Shown here: piece by piece, positions 12,492-23,168 of the stretch
How positions within the stretch are numbered: position 1 is the first letter of the stretch
Layout of the letters: every line of letters begins with the position of its first letter
Assembly: GCF_050908995.1 (NCBI RefSeq)
Contig: NC_135119.1
Coordinates: 26,255,001 to 26,319,000, forward strand
Direction of reading: 5' to 3'
Source of the DNA: Andrena cerasifolii
Taxonomy: Eukaryota; Arthropoda; Insecta; Hymenoptera; Andrenidae
DNA: 64,000 nucleotides
The notes under the pieces: generated by a model
The model's database searches: none
The model's input: the letters and a program-made list of their open reading frames with translations, nothing else
Told to the model about the DNA's origin: nothing
Translations under genes and position numbers: made by a program

Positions 12492-12640
12492 TGAAGAGTC
12501 CTTGTAGAAAACAAGGATTTGGCACTGTAAGTGCCAAAATTAAAAAAAAAATGTAGGAATACCTTCTACGTGCCAATGGCAATATTTTAGTATAGAATTT
12601 GATTTTTGGCACTTAAATTGTTTTCTACAAGGACACTTCA
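12492..12640. mobile_element. Foldback miniature element
   Basis: The left arm tgaagagtccttgtagaaaa is mirrored by ttttctacaaggacacttca at the right end, with one mismatch. The similarity continues inward with ggcact/agtgcc words. Total length is about 149 bp, with no frame and no certain target-site duplication. It lies about 140 bp from the family C element and is clearly a different sequence family. Confidence 0.7.
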
Positions 12641-14139
12641 ATTAGTCAAAGCAGAGATAGCCACCGGTTTTCGATCCTTTTTAACGTAACACCCTTGTTG
12701 ACACAAGCGTGGATCCTCTTCGCAGATAATAGGCTCCTTAACACCGTGTATCCCACTTCAAACCTTCCAGCAACAAACCTCGCATTATAACTTTCCATCC
12801 AGTTGCGAGTTCATCGGAACACACTAAATTGGTTGTTAATTATAAGACGCCAAAGGGGGCGCAAACGACGAGCAGCGATTAAGTCTGCGGCTGGATCAGC
12901 CTCGCCCGGTGTACAACAGCGAACTTTCGTCCACGAAATAAAGTCTGAAGGAGGACGAGGAGGTGGAAAGTGATTATCGTGGCAAAGGAGATCGAGAAGC
13001 CTATCGTTGGGCTGCAGGCGAGCCTCTTAGGCCGGTCTCTCGATACACCGGTCAAAAGAACAGAAGCGAACCTCCTCGTACAAAGCTTTTGTCCGTTTCC
13101 AGCCAGCTCGACTCTCCCCTCTACAGACGGTAATTCCAAGTGAACGTGGATTCCACGCTGCTCGACCGTGGGTTCGATCAACTCCTCCAACGATTCGTAT
13201 TTCTTTCCACCCCCTTCGCTCCAGCTGTTTCTTTCCGCGGACTGATGGCTTCCTGCGATCCCGTTGCGAGAGATCGTCGATTAATCGTCGAGGCAAAGTG
13301 TTCCGCTGGCTCTGCCAGAATTACGAGCGCAGACTGGGGGGTGCTTGATGGGGTAGTACGTTAAAGGTGATCGAAGCACAGTTTAAGGGAGAAGCTCAGA
13401 CGATAATAAATGGGTCGAAATTATTGGAAACTGGGATTGAGGTATTAAGTAATTTAAATTGTGGGGGAAACAGCTTGGGGGGTGAACAATTGTGTATAAA
13501 AGAACCGATTTTAATGCTAAATTCTTGGATAATAGGTAGAGCTACTTACAAATAATTACAACTTTATTTCTCTTTCGGCAATGCAATAGGACATAAAAAA
13601 CTAAACAGTTTGTGTGTGTAAATTTCAGTTTTATCTTTTATTTAAAAAGAGAGGAGAAAACGCGATAATTTGAGGGCAGATTTCACCCCTTCGGAGTGAA
13701 CTTTCCGAAAAAAGAAATTGTTCTTTTAATACTCCAATATGTTCTACGTTCGCACGAAGTTTCGTTGAAATCAGGATTTTCGGGTTGGGAAGGCTCCCTA
13801 AGCTTTGCAGAAGATGGGCAAGGAATAATTCTCAAGCGTTTACCTCGAAGGCATGAAAGGTGCTCGTGGGGATGACTTTAATCGCGTCTCGAATGCGCCA
13901 GCTACCCCCAGCAGCCTCGGGACACTATTATCGTAAATTAGCCCTGCTTCAAAGTTGCATCGACCACCGAGTGGGCTTATTGTTGTGGGCCAGCCTCCGT
14001 TGTTTTTAATTTCGCTCCAGTTTTATTTGCGCGCGTGCAGCAACTAATTACCGATACTTGGCTAGTTCCCAAAGTCCCCTGGACAATGCCGTCTGCTTAT
14101 ATCCCAGCGAATTTATCGTTAGTGGAGGAACAATCGTTC
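12641..14139. other. Unassigned DNA with a possible decayed family A fragment
   Basis: 12860-13310 is CpG-rich with frames on both strands and no domain. About 13665-13800 (ttcaccccttcggagtgaac ... aagtttcgttgaaatcagg ... ttttcgggttgggaaggctc) follows the order of words at the right half of family A elements. It may be a very old relative. No other structure is seen. Confidence 0.35.
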
Positions 14140-15080
14140 TTATTCTTCTTTACTTCTAAAGAGGGATGCAGAAAATGTCGCCATTGCTATAGACATTTGG
14201 AAAGTTCTTGTCAAGGGGAATAGGATGCTATTTTTATTAAAAACAGTAGGTGTTAAAATAATCTTGTCGAAGGGAATAGGATGCTATTTTTATTAAAAAC
14301 AGTAGGTGTTAAAATAAAGCAAAAGTGGGCTTAAAGCTCGAAATTTTAATTTTGTCGACTTCTTTTTGAATTTTTGAAGGAAGAAAGGTGTGCACCACAA
14401 GTGATACAGAAGTTTGAGAAGTTCTCCTCAAAGGGAATACAAGGATGGTAGGTAGTACTATTTTTACTCGGTGGACCGAAAGCTTGAAATTTAATTTCTG
14501 CTGACTTCTTTTCCACTTCGAAAGGGGAAGGAGAAGAATGTGGCAGGAATGCTGTACACATCTCTGGGAAGTTTAAGATTAGGTGGTGAATATTTCAGAA
14601 ATTCACTGAAAACTCGAAATTTCACTTCTGCTGACTTCTGCCCTTCTAGGAGAAAACGAAGAAGAACCTCTCACTGCTTCTACACACCTCTGAAGGTTTA
14701 ATCTCAAAGGAAACCAAATGCTACTATTCTTCCCTCAAAAATTAAGTGCTGACGCCTCAAAAGTGGACTGGAAGCTCAAAATTTCACTTCTGCTGAGTTT
14801 TGCCCTTTCGAAGAAGGAAAACCTCTCGCGACTGTTATACACCTTTGAAAATTGAATCTCAAAGGAAACCAAATGCCACTATTTCCCCCTAAGCAATTAA
14901 GTGGTAGGCGCCTGAAAAGTGGAGTCAAAGCTCCAACTCCCATTCTACCCCTCTAAAGCAAAACAAAGAAGAACGTTCCACGAGTGCTACACACTTCCCA
15001 TATAAAACTCTCGCGAACAGAAATCGAATAGTACCACCACTCTTTAGCAATGAACACCTCCCAAGTGGACTCCATGCCCC
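14140..15080. repeat. Highly diverged tandem array, ~145-bp unit, about six copies
   Basis: A recurring order of words runs through the block: aagctcgaaatttcacttctgctgacttct, then a purine-rich gaagaagaa stretch, ctgctacacacctct, ctcaaaggaaaccaaatgctactatt and aagtggactgg. Unit starts by the 'aagctcgaaatt' word lie near 14333, 14480, 14609, 14774 and 14927, so spacing varies between about 129 and 165 bp. A recent 56-bp exact-looking duplication (ggaataggatgctatttttattaaaaacag...) sits inside at about 14207-14318. Identity between copies is low, so this is an old array under no visible homogenisation. Confidence 0.75.
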
Positions 15081-17059
15081 ATTTCCACGTCCACCGACAA
15101 AGGCGAACGCGAACTCCAAACTACAATTACAACACAGTCCCCCAAGATACATACTCCAATCCGCCCCCCAAACTCGAGCAGCGTAACACAGGTTGTAAGT
15201 AATTCCCACAACTGCGTAGTTGGCGCAAGACGGAGGTTCGCAGTGGGGGGCTCCTCGTTTTCTGTTAATTCCATCGTCGGAGCTAATCCTTGTCGTACCA
15301 GCGTACAGAGGCGTTAATGAGGTGCGTTAATTAGAAGGACGCTCGATGGGGCTGCGCGCAATTATGTGGTTAATTCAGGCTCTTTTTGCTTCGTCGTTTA
15401 TACCCCCTCTCTCTCTCTCTTTTCTCTTCATCCGCCACTTTCTTGATTAACCAGCTTTTCCTATTCCGTTCTTACCAACCCCTGGCCATTTTATCTTTTC
15501 TCTGCGTATACACCAGCGATTCGATAGAAGGACGCGGTTTCTGGCTCGAAACAAGGCGACTGCTATCCCCTCCACTCGCTACGCGAGTTAACAGACTGCG
15601 CATGCGCGATGAGTGGCAAGGGAACTCTGGTAACCAGAAGCTTCAGATTTTTTTAACGTTGCAGGTTTGTAAGGGACCTCGGTAGAAGTGTCAGATAAAT
15701 TTTGCTTCTGCTACTTTTTGGGTCTTTCGGGTAAAAAGACCGCTTAAATGTTAACGCGTGCTTTTCTATTTTTCTGTACATATATTCTGAGAACTATAAT
15801 AGACATGAAAAATGTTTGGAATGAATATTTAATGGTTTCTTGCGCTCTGCGAAAGTAAGCAACCAAGTTGTTTAATATTTGTTGTGGGGAACGTTTTTTT
15901 TTTAATCTAGCTAAGGAGATTCTGCTGTGGGTGAGGAATGTCCCAGTTCCTTTTTTCTCGATCCCTTTTTTCCTTCCTTCTTGCTGTTTACTTCGCTCCC
16001 CTGCACATCGATCAAAACTGGAGGACTTTTTTCCTTCGCGAACTTTATACCTCCTCTTTTTCTAATCGACCACGTAGATACTACCCTGATCCCTTTCCCG
16101 CCCCCTCTAAGTAGAAGAATCCCTTGCTTCTGATACGGTGAAACGAGCTGACGTGCTAGGTGGATTATCAGGGCGGGCCGATGATAACCGTGGGAGTATA
16201 GTTTCCCTAATGATCCATGTATCACGTAGAGTAACTGGCCGAAACTTCACCTCGTTATCTGGGGAACTTGTAGCCACCCTGACGAGCGAGGCACAGATAA
16301 AGGGAAGTTGAACTGCTCGAGGTGAGGTACGTGTTCCTCGCGTGGAATGCTCGGGGATCTGCGGGGCTGAGTGGCCACACTCTTGGTGGAGGATTTATGG
16401 CAAAAAAAGAGTGGCGAACTCTTGCGAGGGGAGAGCTTAATGGAGTTTCCCTGGATAGGGCGGAGTTCTGGCGGGAACAACGGCGAGTTTTGAAATTCGT
16501 GGAGTCATGACGATATGCAATCTTGGATAACTGGGGGTACTTTTACTCTAGGTACTCAAATATTCGATGTCTTATTTCTCGCGGATCCATAGCTATTTCT
16601 TTAAACACTCGAGCTTCTCTATAATGTATGCTACTCTTTGAATTCCTTCAATTCTGCAAACATCCCTCTAAGGGTGCATTCCCGTCTAGAGGGACGAAAT
16701 CCTCTATTCTCTTTAGGGACGACCCACAAAAAAACTACGCAATGTTCAGCGATAAGCATTATCCACGCGTATTTACTAACATTTCAGTAAGATGTAAAAA
16801 AAATTTCAGTAATATATAATAATAATTAATAGAGATATGGGTTCTTCTCAAAACGGTGTTTTTTCATGACTGTACATAAGATATCTCAACTTCTAGCGGG
16901 CCAATCTGGTCCATCTTTTTCGTACACCTTTAGAAAACATATAATTCTAGCCAATAGCGGAAACAATGCGAAATAGATTTCTTTCACAAGGTTAAGGCCA
17001 TTTAAAGACGAAGAAACACGGAAAAGATGAATTTAAATTCAAAGTCCCGCTATTTTGTG
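15081..17059. other. Unassigned DNA with a short CT run
   Basis: A CT dinucleotide run lies at about 15409-15420. 15900-16110 is pyrimidine-rich. 16140-16500 is GC-richer and 16760-17059 AT-rich. No gene or element ends are recognised. Confidence 0.4.
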
Positions 17060-17330
17060 AATTTTTAATTCTTTTTTTCATAAATTTGCTACCACTAAAT
17101 AAATATTTACTTTATATTTGAAAAAAAAAATATTTTTATCATAATATAAAATAAATATTTCCCGAACATTCGGAAAAAAATATTTTGTTTCTACCATTAA
17201 ATAAATATTTACTTTATATTTGAAAAAAAATATATTTTTTTCATAATATAAAATGAATATTTCCAGTATATTTGAAAAAAAAATATTTGCTTCTTAATCT
17301 GGAATAAATATTGTATGTATATTTAAATAT
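17060..17330. repeat. AT-rich tandem repeat, ~100-bp unit, about 2.5 copies
   Basis: The segment ctaccactaaataaatattt at 17089 recurs as ctaccattaaataaatattt at 17191. A third, weaker start is seen near 17290. Each unit continues with actttatatttgaaaaaaa and cataatataaaa. G+C is very low. It is a simple AT-rich minisatellite. Confidence 0.75.
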
Positions 17331-17552
17331 CAAAAAGAGATTGAACCTCTTTTTAATATTGGATGTGTGTGCATTCAATATTTTGTGCTACTAGGGCTCT
17401 TACTGATTAACAATTCTTTTGGTTTTTTGTTTTGGATCAGCGGAACAGCCGGAATCGTATGCACCACGAGGCAACTTTTTTTTGCACACGCTTTTCGAAA
17501 TAACCCATATCTCCATTAATTATTATTATATATTGCTGAAATTTTTTTACAA

Positions 17553-17952
17553 CTAACAGTGGAACAATCCCGAACCCGGAAATTCGAAAAATTCTGAAAC
17601 TTTGCGAATATGTAGAGAATTTCCTCCTGATTAAAACGCAATTTTTGTTTGCTGCCCAAATTAACTCTACGGGGGTGTAATTGACCGCTGAAAATCCGGT
17701 TATTGTTACCCAAGTGGAAGCTCTAATTAAAAGAAGTAACATTTGTCTTGAAACATTTTTACTATCTCTTACAGTTCGCGAGTTATAACACAAAATCGGA
17801 AAATAGCCGAATTTTCAAGGGTTAATTTCACCCGTTTCGAGTGAATTTGGGCAGCAAACAAAAATTGCGTTGTAACCAGGAGGAAATCTCCTACATATTC
17901 ACAAAGTTTCAGAATTTTTTGAATTTTCTGGTTCGGGAGCTTCCCTTGTAAG
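17553..17952. mobile_element. Family A palindromic element, copy 1
   Basis: The left edge is ctaacagtggaacaatcccg and the right edge gttcgggagcttcccttgta. Both arms carry the same sequence in opposite orientation: gaaaaattctgaaactttgcgaatatg at left, and cacaaagtttcagaatttttt at right. The arms, about 190 bp each, meet around 17750. The family consensus is built from four more copies in this window (25891, 39013, 56814, 59817). There is no coding capacity. It is a foldback MITE whose superfamily I cannot assign because no clear target-site duplication is visible. Confidence 0.8.
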
Positions 17953-20050
17953 TGAAATGTTAATAAATACGTATGTATAATGCTCATCGTTGAGAACAGT
18001 GCAGGATTTTTGTATATCGTCCCTAAAGAAAGGCAAAAAATTGGCCTTCGAGACGAGAATACCCCCTTAACTAGAGCTTTAATACTTGTACTACTCTTCC
18101 ACTTACTTTGGGACCCCAAATACATCATCAGACACTCAGACATCCGAATGGTAAAAACTCTACTATAAAATTGGTAATTAACGATCCTAATCAACCTCAC
18201 AGAATACTTCGAGCCACGCCTATATAAATAAAAAAAGTCACTGCAAAATTGTAAGACAAACCACTAAGGAAACACCAGCTACAATTCCATTGTCGTTACC
18301 AACAGTTTCTCGTCATTACCCAGATCCCCAATAGAAGGGGGCGAAATAATTGTCGCAGCGGGTCGATAGCTGCCCGTTATCCCCGTAATTCCACCGTTCG
18401 CCCGCTCTAATTTCGATTCGCTGCTCCTTCCGCGGGGCCCAGGACAAAAAAAGAGCACCGCGAGGAGCCAGAGGGAAGCGAACCATGGGACACAGAAGCC
18501 AACTCGAGCGCGAATATCCACGGCAAACACAGAAAACTTTTCTCCCTCCTTTCTGCCTCTCGCCCTTAACACGTCGCGCCTTTATGAAAATCCTGTTAAG
18601 TTTAGTCGAGCAAAAACTCTCGCAGCCCGTTTTTCGGACCGTCCAGCGATCGGGATCCAAAGAAAGGAGCATCGCCTCCGCTGGTCTTCGGCTACTTTTT
18701 ATCCCTCGCGAGGCTGACTCGCGGTAATTCATCCGCCATCTTCTTGCACACTCGTCCTCGTGAGAGGATCGGCTGTACGAAGAACGGGGCGCGTAAATCG
18801 GGGGAACTGAGCGTGGAAATGGATTCCTCGTCCAAAAATCAGTCGAAATTGTGCAGCGAACTTTTCTCGTAGCACTCGTCGTTTTGGAGAAAACTGGCTT
18901 TAAAGTTCGGTGCTGGTAAGTGCACTCTGTAATGGCGGCGCAGTGGTTGTCAATCAGGGAGAGTAAAAGCGTTGTGATGGATTGTGAGATTTTAACCGGT
19001 GGTTTAGTATCGTATTCGATAGATCGTTGTGTTAACAATTGTAAGGAATAGTTTCAAGAACAAGTTGAGAACCACTGCCAGCTAGACCACAATTTCAAAC
19101 CCATTTTCCTCCGAAACGAAGGCTCGCAGGGGAAAGGTACATACCACATTTTCGACGTATTTTATGCCAAAAAATCGACCCCTGTACGAATCATCCCTCT
19201 ACAATGTTCCCCAAATAAATTAGAAGCCAAAAACCAATATTTTTTGTTATTTCTCGACTTCTAGAGGCCACAGACGGGTGTGGAATCACCTCGAGAGGCA
19301 TCTGCACCCTCAACATCCCCTCGTAATTACCACACTCATCCCCCCCATTGCCAAGTAATTTCACACGAGGGAACGACCTCTGCTCCCCAGCAGAAGGGTC
19401 CCAAAATCGACTTTCAAATCGCGGGACGCCCTAGGAGTGTCCCTTCTCGAGCAGGAATCCTCTTCGCGAGAAGGAAACGATTGCAATTTAAAAGTCATCG
19501 TCCCGATGCTTCGGTTCGCGGGCCCTAATGGCGAATCTCGCCCCCGATCCTATCTCAGACACTCGCGGAGAAGGTGCACGGACATTTTCGAATGAATTCC
19601 ACGCGGAACCTCTCCCCGACCCGAGCGACCCGTAAATTATTCGCAGCTCGGCGCGCCCGATCGAATCGCAGGCAAATCATTTCCGTTCTCGCGGGCGTCG
19701 ATTCGCCAACTTTCGGCCGACCTATTGTCCGGGTCTTCGAGGCGAGCAGCCAGCTTCTCGAATAAAACACACCGCGGACCCAGGCTGGCCAATTATTCTC
19801 GCGAGCCGCGAAAAAACGGGGCGGGGGGGTGGGTTTGCTGCGCCTGACAAGTGATTAATTCTTTCGGGCGACGCAAGAAACGTTTTCGGTGGAAATCGGT
19901 GTCGAAGGAGGGACCGAATTTTCGGGTGAAAATGGCCCTTCTTTTTCTAGCTATCATATTTCCGAATTCGAAGCGGCGTTTTTAGTAAAATTTCACGAGA
20001 CTCTTGATTCGTTCGTTCTCGTCTTTGTTATAGTAAAAATCCTTGTATTT
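17953..20050. other. Unassigned DNA, CpG-rich in parts
   Basis: 18330-18870 is CpG-rich and contains a 240-codon minus-strand frame (18316-19038). It is basic and serine/arginine-rich, with no domain I recognise. Opposite-strand frames overlap it, so I do not call it. 19280-19870 is also CpG-rich with frames on both strands. No element ends are visible. Confidence 0.4.
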
Positions 20051-20136
20051 TGCAATAGCTTTCAATTATTATTTAAAAAGCAGATTTATTGCAATAGCTT
20101 TCAATTATTATTAAAAAAGCAGATTTATTGTAATAG
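20051..20136. repeat. 39-bp tandem duplication
   Basis: tgcaatagctttcaattatt recurs at 20051 and 20090, followed by a partial third start (tgtaatag) at 20129. The two full units differ at only one or two positions, so this is a young slippage product. Confidence 0.85.
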
Positions 20137-20229
20137 ATTGAACTTCAAATCTGCATTTACCGAAATTTAAGAAATATGGACTTGATCAGTTTTACCAACA
20201 AGCCATATATCTATTATTACGTAGTTTTA

Positions 20230-20254
20230 TAATAATAATAATAATAATAATATA

Positions 20255-20303
<49 letters not shown>

Positions 20304-20317
20304 TAAATAATAATAAT
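20230..20317. repeat. AAT trinucleotide microsatellite
   Basis: An almost pure aat/taa run with two ataaat interruptions. It is followed by a related gacgatgacgagg purine stretch and a complementary tta run at about 20340-20357, which could fold back on it. Confidence 0.95.
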
Positions 20318-21463
20318 GACGATGACGAGGACGGTGACGATTATTATTATTATTATAATAAACTAATAATATTTTTGAATTACCATTAGCCCAATAATAA
20401 TTACCCTAACTATTAAACAGTGATGGTATTAACATAAAGGATCTAAAAGATTTTCTTCGAATCGTGGAAACTGAAAAACATTCCCGCCATAAAAATCGAT
20501 TATCCACCTCGTGCATGCGGGCGATGTTCCATCTTTGGGGGAAAGCGAGTGGACCCCGTAAAACGTGATCACCGCGATGCGATTTGGCAGCCGTTTGCGG
20601 GCCGTATTTCCGCGAAAGGAAGCACCGAGCCGCGACAAAGGGCCCGGGGAAAAACAGCAGCGGAGAATTGTCGAATGGACCCGCGAACGGTTAAATTCGT
20701 TTTCCCTTTAAAGCTAATTACCTCGGCGTGGGCGTTAGCGTTGCCCGTTCTAACGCGTGTAACGACGTCTGGCCATTACGCGGCTTCGCCCTCGCCCCCA
20801 GGGGGTCACGTAAACGAAATAGAGACCCGAACGACTCGATTTAAACGGCGACGACAAAATATCCCGCGCCCCCGGCACGGTCGTTTCAAACGAACGCATC
20901 CGCCTCCCTCCGAAAACAACCCTCGACGAGCATCGTCAGTCTTCGACTGTTTCGGTGCACTGTGCAAACTGGCTTTTTCGAGTAAGCCATGTGGGGGAAA
21001 CGATTCGTGAGAGGACATGGTCGGAAATCGAATTTTGTCGGCTAAGAACCACTCCCTTTGTAGTCTTTTGGGGATTGGTGGTTGAAGTTTGGGGCCTTTT
21101 GAGGCATTTGGGATTATTTTGGATCGTCTTCAGCTAGACTGGGTTGGACTGGAATAGTTTGCGGGATCTTGAATTAGCTATTGTTGGTAGGGATTATTTT
21201 GGAAATTTTTGGGCCAGTTTGCCTTATCTCGGAGCAGTTTGAATTATCCTGGAGCAGGATTGATTGGACCGCAGTACTTTGGGCTATCACAGGATTTGGT
21301 TAAATTACTCTAGTTTCGGCTACCTTGGGTCACTTCAAACTTCTTTCAACAATTTTAGCCATTTCGGGCTACCTTCCAGCACCTAAAATTATTCTAAACC
21401 AACTTGGACCACTTTCTGTCACCATAGGTCATCTCGTATCAAATTGAACCACTGTCAGCAATC
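20318..21463. other. CpG-rich unassigned DNA followed by a motif-rich stretch
   Basis: 20460-21010 is CpG-rich with a 153-codon plus frame and opposing frames, none with a domain. 21060-21460 has loosely repeated short words such as 'ggagcagtttgaattat', 'gggctatttt' and their complements (for example 'gccatttcgggctacctt'). No exact period could be defined. Confidence 0.35.
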
Positions 21464-21466
21464 TTA

Positions 21467-21661
21467 GGCCCGGTGCAGACGATCAGTTTGCCGCTGCGTT
21501 CATTCGCGGTGAAGCAATACCTGCGTTCGTCAAAACGAACGCAAACATACCGCTTAGCAGCCGCAAAACTTTGCGTCCCGCGTGAACTGCTTCATACAAA
21601 TTTATGTTCTGCTAAAACGCGCGGCGGCAGACTGCCGCAAACCGCTCGTCTGCACCGGACC
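21467..21661. mobile_element. PIF/Harbinger-type miniature element with TTA duplication
   Basis: The ends are ggcccggtgcagacga and tcgtctgcaccggacc, an inverted repeat with one mismatch over 16 bp. The trinucleotide TTA flanks both sides (21464-21466 and 21662-21664). A three-base TWA duplication with GG-starting TIRs is the PIF/Harbinger signature. The interior is CpG-rich and partly palindromic (cagtttgccgctgcg with cgcggcggcagactg). It is 195 bp with no coding capacity. Confidence 0.8.
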
Positions 21662-21664
21662 TTA

Positions 21665-22541
21665 GGCACTTCAAAAAAACCCTCCATGCCTCCCGATACA
21701 GTCACAAACTTCCATCACAATTCCCAACACGCGATCCGCATGTCGCAGCGTCCAGAAAGGGAGAGTTCTGTACATGAACGTACTGCCACTGTCCGTCGAA
21801 GCAAGATGGATACTTCGGCCCAGCAGTGTTCCCTACTTTCCCCATTGTTTTCTTCCAGCCATGCAGAAGTTTGTCGAAGCTGCTGGTAGAGATCGATGGG
21901 AAGCATTTCACTGCCTCCTCGTTCCACTCGTCACGGTTCGCCTCGGACGTGTTAGTGGGCGGCTGGGATACGCCTACCACGGGAGATCGCGTTGAGAAAT
22001 TTAATGAAACCTAATGAAAGGAGGCCCCCCAACGGTATTAAAGGTCCGAGTTCAATCCCGCTAAACGAACGCTCCAGCTAATGTAAGATCGAGCCAACCC
22101 GCTAAGGATCCCCCGGATCCTCAGCGCCGGCAAAAATCTGACGGTCGTTAAGGCAAATTGCATTCACTCGAACCACGTCCCGCAAAATGCAATATCAGGA
22201 AGGGAACAAGTGGTTAGATGCCAGCCTCCCTCGACCACCAACGAGATTAGGCTAAATAAAGGCAATAAGGGGCCTCTCGGTTCGATTCCTTCCACCATTA
22301 TTCTCGTGGCTGATTTCTCTTTCTTTTATTTGGAAGATGGTATTGGAGGCTCGAAGGCTTTGTTAATCTGAGTGGTTGGTGCAGTGAAAATAAGATGGAC
22401 AGGGTGACTGTGACAGGGTGAATTGAGGTTTTAAATATTGGGTTGAATTTAGAGAGTGGGTTTTTTTGGGGGGAATAAAGATGGGAATAAAAATGGGAAA
22501 TAAAATTTGGGAATTTTATTGAAACAATTTCATTCTCTAAC
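21665..22541. other. Unassigned DNA
   Basis: There are frames up to about 90 codons on both strands, with no domain. 22440-22530 is purine-rich on the plus strand. No element ends are visible apart from the start of the family B element at 22542. Confidence 0.4.
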
Positions 22542-23168
22542 AAGGGGAGGCCGCGACATCTGGGACACGGATTTTAATATATGTCTCACGTGTTAGGTCC
22601 ACTACCACAGAGTTTCCGAAATATTAATAAAAACAAATGTTTATGCGTTGACGAACAGAAACGACAGCGAAGTTTATTGTAATGATGAATTGCGGCGCGT
22701 GTAAAGGGCAGGTCTTGCACTGGAACTTTCACCGGTTCGATTCTCACTGGGATCATTTTTTTTCTATAAATGTATTTTGTATTGTTTTATTCCTCAAAAG
22801 ATACAGTACTAATTTTTACATTCGAAAACATGACATTTGTAGTAAAAACAACTGAAACAATAAAATTCACGACACCGTGCGCATCTAATAAAAGATGTAT
22901 GGCCACAGGTATATTTTTTTCTTCTAATTTCAGGTGGAAATTGCACCTGACTTACATTTAGAAAAATGTTAGTTTACACGCGCCGCTATTCATCGCTACA
23001 ATAAACTTCGCTATCGCTTCTGTTCGTCAACGCATAAACAACATTTTTTATATTTATTTTTTTATTATACTTATTATTTTTTTAGACTTATATTGGTCTA
23101 CTACACCTACACTACGACATATATGAGATTCATCAAAATCCGTGTCCCAGATGTCGCGGCCTCCCCTT
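22542..23168. mobile_element. Family B TIR element, 627 bp
   Basis: The outer 34 bp are an exact inverted repeat, beginning aaggggaggccgcgacatct at 22542 and ending in the reverse complement at 23168. Similarity resumes further in: atgcgttgacgaacagaa with ttctgttcgtcaacgcat, and cgaagtttattg with caataaacttcg. The full arms therefore span about 160 bp. The bases just outside, ctaac on the left and ataag on the right, also match the outer bases of family A. The core holds a Pol III B-box-like word (ggttcgattctc, 22734-22745) followed by T8 at 22756-22763. No frame or target-site duplication is evident. Confidence 0.85.

Noticed and set aside
18316..19038. A 240-codon minus-strand open frame
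   Set aside because: It lies in a CpG-rich segment where stop codons are rare, is overlapped by frames on the plus strand, and shows no domain, signal or family resemblance.
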